Origin: a candidate division FCPU426 bacterium
GTDB taxonomy: Bacteria > Oederibacteriota > JAAXVQ01 > JAUVAV01
Assembly: GCA_030619365.1 (NCBI GenBank)
Contig: JAUXBQ010000185.1
Coordinates: 1-5,268 of the forward strand
Direction of reading: 5' to 3'
Length of the DNA: 5,268 bases
In this document: positions 4,043 to 5,268 of the stretch, piece after piece
Layout: each line of letters opens with the position of its first letter
How positions within the stretch are numbered: the stretch's first letter is position 1
Translations under genes and position numbers: made by a program
The notes under the pieces: generated by a model
Told to the model about the DNA's origin: nothing
Database searches by the model: none
The model's input: the letters and a program-made list of their open reading frames with translations, nothing else

Positions 4043-4244
4043 CCCTCACCTTCATCCTCTCCCAAGAGAGGCTGTGTCACAACGGCGTTTTTAGCACTTG
4101 TTCGTCACCCCGGTGAAAACCGGGGTCCAGAAAAGCCTTTAAAATCAATGAGACTGGATACCGGCTTTCGCCGGTATGACGATCAAAAACAGTGAAATTT
4201 GCGTTATGACACAGTCTCGCTAGGGAGAGGGGTAGGGGTGAGGG
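4043..4244. repeat. 202-bp outer palindromic element containing a second palindrome
   Basis: The left arm carries CCCTCACC (4043-4050), CCTCTCCC (4056-4063) and CTGTGTCA (4072-4079). The right arm carries the exact complements in mirrored order: TGACACAG (4207-4214), GGGAGAGG (4223-4230) and GGTGAGGG (4237-4244). The arms are about 42 bp each. They are imperfect and lie almost symmetrically around the element at 4103-4181. It carries no coding content. It is a MITE-like repeat, probably one of several in the genome. Confidence 0.7.
4103..4181. repeat. 79-bp CGTCA...TGACG MITE-like element nested inside the outer palindrome
   Basis: It starts CGTCA and ends TGACG. Inside are two perfect 7-bp hairpins, CCCCGGT-GAAA-ACCGGGG (4108-4125) and TACCGGC-TTTC-GCCGGTA (4159-4176). 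The halves also pair with each other through TCCAG (4126-4130) and CTGGA (4154-4158). This is the well-known dispersed palindrome family with ends CGTCATTCCGG. The half-copy at 1601-1620 is of the same type. Confidence 0.75.
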
Positions 4245-4255
4245 TATCCTGAATA

Positions 4256-4275
4256 CCCCGCCCGTCAGGGCGGGG
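4256..4275. repeat. 8-bp GC hairpin CCCCGCCC-GTCA-GGGCGGGG
   Basis: A perfect stem with a 4-nt loop lies 12 bp after the outer palindrome. The plus strand continues AAATTTATTAAAA and the minus strand TATTCAGG, so neither side has the T-run of a terminator. It is best read as another palindromic repeat bordering the promoter region of the Cys4 gene. Confidence 0.55.
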
Positions 4276-4295
4276 AAATTTATTAAAAAAACAAA

Positions 4296-4301
4296 TATAA
4301 T
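4296..4301 (+). promoter_or_regulatory. Candidate -10 box TATAAT upstream of the Cys4 protein gene
   Basis: A perfect TATAAT sits in an A/T-rich stretch about 100 bp before the gene. At the 17-bp position the upstream sequence is GGGAAA, a poor -35. A promoter here would give a leader of roughly 90 nt containing the palindrome at 4351-4364. Confidence 0.3.
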
Positions 4302-4345
4302 GACATTATGAAGAATTTGTGATATTCTTATTGTCAGGTTGTTTG

Positions 4346-4364
4346 TTAGTTAACTAATTAGTTA
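4346..4364. promoter_or_regulatory. 14-bp perfect palindrome built from TTAGTTA heptamers (operator candidate)
   Basis: TAACTAATTAGTTA (4351-4364) equals its own reverse complement. With the preceding bases it forms three overlapping or adjoining heptamers: TTAGTTA (4346-4352), TAACTAA (4351-4357) and TTAGTTA (4358-4364). It lies 35 bp before the Cys4 start, where a dimeric regulator could act. No regulator gene is visible nearby. Confidence 0.45.
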
Positions 4365-4398
4365 TTTGTGCTATTTTTAGCTAAGCGAGGTGATGACA

Positions 4399-4623
4399 AT
4401 GGCTGATTGCACCATGTTAGGCTCTTGCCCGTTTTATAACGACAATTTAGTCAATATGCCCGCAATCGCCGGATCCTTGAAAAATCGCTTTTGCCGGGAT
4501 GAATTCGAGAGTTGCGCGCGCTACCGTGTCTCCACCGCCCTGGGCAAAGAAATGGTCCCCGGAAATTTGTTCCCACACGAGAAAAGCACGGCGGATATGC
4601 TGCTTCAGAATCACAAACAATAA
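4399..4623 (+). CDS. Small conserved-looking Cys4 protein, function unknown
   Basis: This is a 74-aa soluble protein with no signal peptide or membrane segment. Its four cysteines, Cys4, Cys10, Cys32 and Cys39, have the spacing C-x5-C-x21-C-x6-C, in the segments GSCPFYND, KNRFCRDEF and ESCARYRV, followed by LGKEMVPGNLFP. Four cysteines in two pairs suggest a metal site (Zn or Fe-S), or a redox role; this is inferred. I recall similar small CPF...CARY proteins beside signalling genes in deltaproteobacteria, but cannot check this here. The ATG at 4399 is preferred because GAGGTGAT (4387-4394) precedes it with GAGG 8 nt away. In-frame GTG 4390 and ATG 4393 fall inside that ribosome-binding site. 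The HAMP gene follows 103 nt downstream on the same strand, so the two may share a pathway. Confidence 0.75.
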   Translation: MADCTMLGSCPFYNDNLVNMPAIAGSLKNRFCRDEFESCARYRVSTALGKEMVPGNLFPHEKSTADMLLQNHKQ

Positions 4624-4656
4624 CTGCCGTTTATCCCAGCGGACTTGCTTTTCCGT

Positions 4657-4685
4657 TTGATTTTTAGCTTGTTCTGACAGATACT
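4657..4685 (+). promoter_or_regulatory. Possible promoter of the HAMP gene
   Basis: TTGATT (4657-4662) and GATACT (4680-4685) are spaced by 17 bp and each match 4 of 6 consensus bases. They lie about 40 bp before the HAMP gene start, in the gap after the Cys4 gene. Read-through from the Cys4 gene is also possible, since no terminator is evident between them. Confidence 0.3.
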
Positions 4686-4726
4686 AATGTTGTTTAATAA
4701 ACCATCAATCGGAAAGGGTGATCAAT

Positions 4727-5268
4727 ATGCAGCCCCAGCGTCGGCGTCAATACCTCATTAACAAGCGTTTCCAGTACAAGGTAATCCTTTATCTTTCCCT
4801 GATGGTGGCGGTCATTGCCGTGGCAGGACATTTTATGGCCTTTAGCTATGCCAAACTTGTCCTAGCCGCGCAAACCACCCCGACTGCGGCATTGCCTGCT
4901 TCCGCAGGCGCTTCCGATATTCTGTGGCTGCCGATCCTGATCACAGTGCTCTTGGGCATTATCTTTGTGCTGATCTTCGGCATGTTGTACTCCCACCGGA
5001 TCGCCGGCCCGTTGTTCAATCTTAAGCGCGTGATGGAGCGGGTTGGCCAGGGCGACCTCACCACGGTCATGCACATTCGCTCCAGCGACGAATTTCATGA
5101 TGTGGAAGCGTCCTTTAATACCATGGTGAGCGGATTACATCAGAGAATGGAAAAAGTGCGTGCTGGGTTGGCGGATTTGCCTCCCCAGGAAAAACGCCGG
5201 ATGGAGCACTTGCTCGTTGATCATTTTTCCGTGGGATCCCAAAGCAGCGCCCCGACCGCTTCTTTCGA
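4727..5268 (+). CDS. Two-TM HAMP-domain membrane protein (3' end outside the window)
   Basis: The visible 180 codons stay open to the right edge. A basic head with R-R-R-Q-Y-L-I-N-K-R (5-14) precedes a first membrane helix (about 19-39). A short outer loop of some 25 residues rich in Ala, Pro and Thr follows, then a second helix (about 66-88). After SHRIAGPL (89-96) comes a HAMP domain: FNLKRVMERVGQGDL (97-111), then SSDEF (119-123) and FNTMVSGL (130-137). HAMP domains pass conformational signals across the inner membrane in chemoreceptors and histidine kinases. The outer loop is too short for an ordinary ligand-binding domain. The sequence after residue 145 is polar and looks unstructured, and no output domain is seen before the edge. 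The ATG at 4727 follows GGAAAGGGTGAT (4711-4722). Minus-strand open frames across this region are shadows. Confidence 0.85.
   Translation, partial: MQPQRRRQYLINKRFQYKVILYLSLMVAVIAVAGHFMAFSYAKLVLAAQTTPTAALPASAGASDILWLPILITVLLGIIFVLIFGMLYSHRIAGPLFNLKRVMERVGQGDLTTVMHIRSSDEFHDVEASFNTMVSGLHQRMEKVRAGLADLPPQEKRRMEHLLVDHFSVGSQSSAPTASF

Larger units (their letters stand above)
3922..4398. other. Repeat-filled gap between the divergent punA-mtnA-like operon and the Cys4 protein gene
   Basis: No gene is supported in these 477 bases. The plus-strand open frames that cross it (from 3723 and 3893) have no ribosome-binding site and read through palindromes. It holds, in order, a C/G-rich hairpin, a nested double palindrome, a GC hairpin and an A/T-rich promoter region, each listed separately. 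It must contain promoters for both divergent units. Confidence 0.6.

Noticed and set aside
3723..4195. Plus-strand open frames from 3723 and 3893
   Set aside because: They lie antisense to the phosphorylase or run through palindromic repeats. The apparent peptides are translations of repeats.
4256..4275. CCCCGCCC/GGGCGGGG hairpin as a rho-independent terminator
   Set aside because: Neither strand has a T-run after the stem, and no gene ends beside it.
4846..5098. Minus-strand open frames opposite the HAMP gene
   Set aside because: They are shadows. The plus strand encodes a clear two-TM HAMP protein here.
1..5268. CRISPR array, tRNA or rRNA gene
   Set aside because: No regularly spaced repeats, cloverleaf-like segments or rRNA-like stretches were seen on either strand.

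Overview
The window is bacterial chromosomal DNA with short gene blocks separated by unusually repeat-rich gaps. Shine-Dalgarno sites are strong (GGAGG, AAGGAGG, GGAGGAGGA, GAGGTGAT). The palindromic repeats belong to types with ends such as TGTCATTGCGA and CGTCA...TGACG. A short HAMP membrane protein sits next to a four-cysteine mini-protein. Together these suggest a Gram-negative, probably deltaproteobacterial (Desulfobacterota-like) or related uncultured genome. The taxonomy is an inference of moderate to low confidence.

Left part (1-1430). A few codons of a leftward gene may run off the left edge. After about 360 bases without a gene comes a 948-bp unit (403-1350). It is bounded by imperfect inverted repeats and flanked by an exact 8-bp direct repeat, GATTCGTA. 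It carries a complete leftward vapBC toxin-antitoxin operon with its own promoter/operator, plus a short decayed fragment resembling an IS256-family transposase. This looks like a small mobile or mobilised toxin-antitoxin cassette.

Middle part (1432-3921). A 141-bp palindromic MITE-like repeat and a truncated repeat come first. They are followed by a leftward 30-codon gene, with GTG start, a perfect ribosome-binding site and a TATAAT box, for a very basic protein resembling the COX24/AURKAIP1 (mS38) type of small ribosomal protein. Then comes a two-gene leftward operon of higher G+C: a purine-nucleoside-phosphorylase family gene followed 20 nt later by an MtnA-family (methylthioribose-1-phosphate isomerase / eIF2B-like) gene. 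In both proteins, residues that normally set substrate choice are changed. The phosphorylase has the Asn-to-Asp and His-to-Ile changes expected of an enzyme for 5'-deoxy or 5'-methylthio adenosine. The MtnA-like partner has lost the usual phosphate-binding residues and has its cysteine shifted by one position. The pair is the best candidate here for an undescribed nucleoside-salvage branch. An 11-bp perfect hairpin lies directly in front of the phosphorylase ribosome-binding site.

Right part (3922-5268). About 470 bases without a gene hold stacked palindromes: a C/G-rich hairpin, a 202-bp palindrome with a 79-bp palindromic element nested at its centre, and an 8-bp GC hairpin. An A/T-rich promoter region with a 14-bp perfect palindrome follows. 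Next are a rightward 74-aa Cys4 protein and, about 100 bp downstream, the start of a rightward two-TM HAMP protein that runs off the right edge. These last two probably form a small signalling unit. No tRNA, rRNA, CRISPR array or replication origin was seen.
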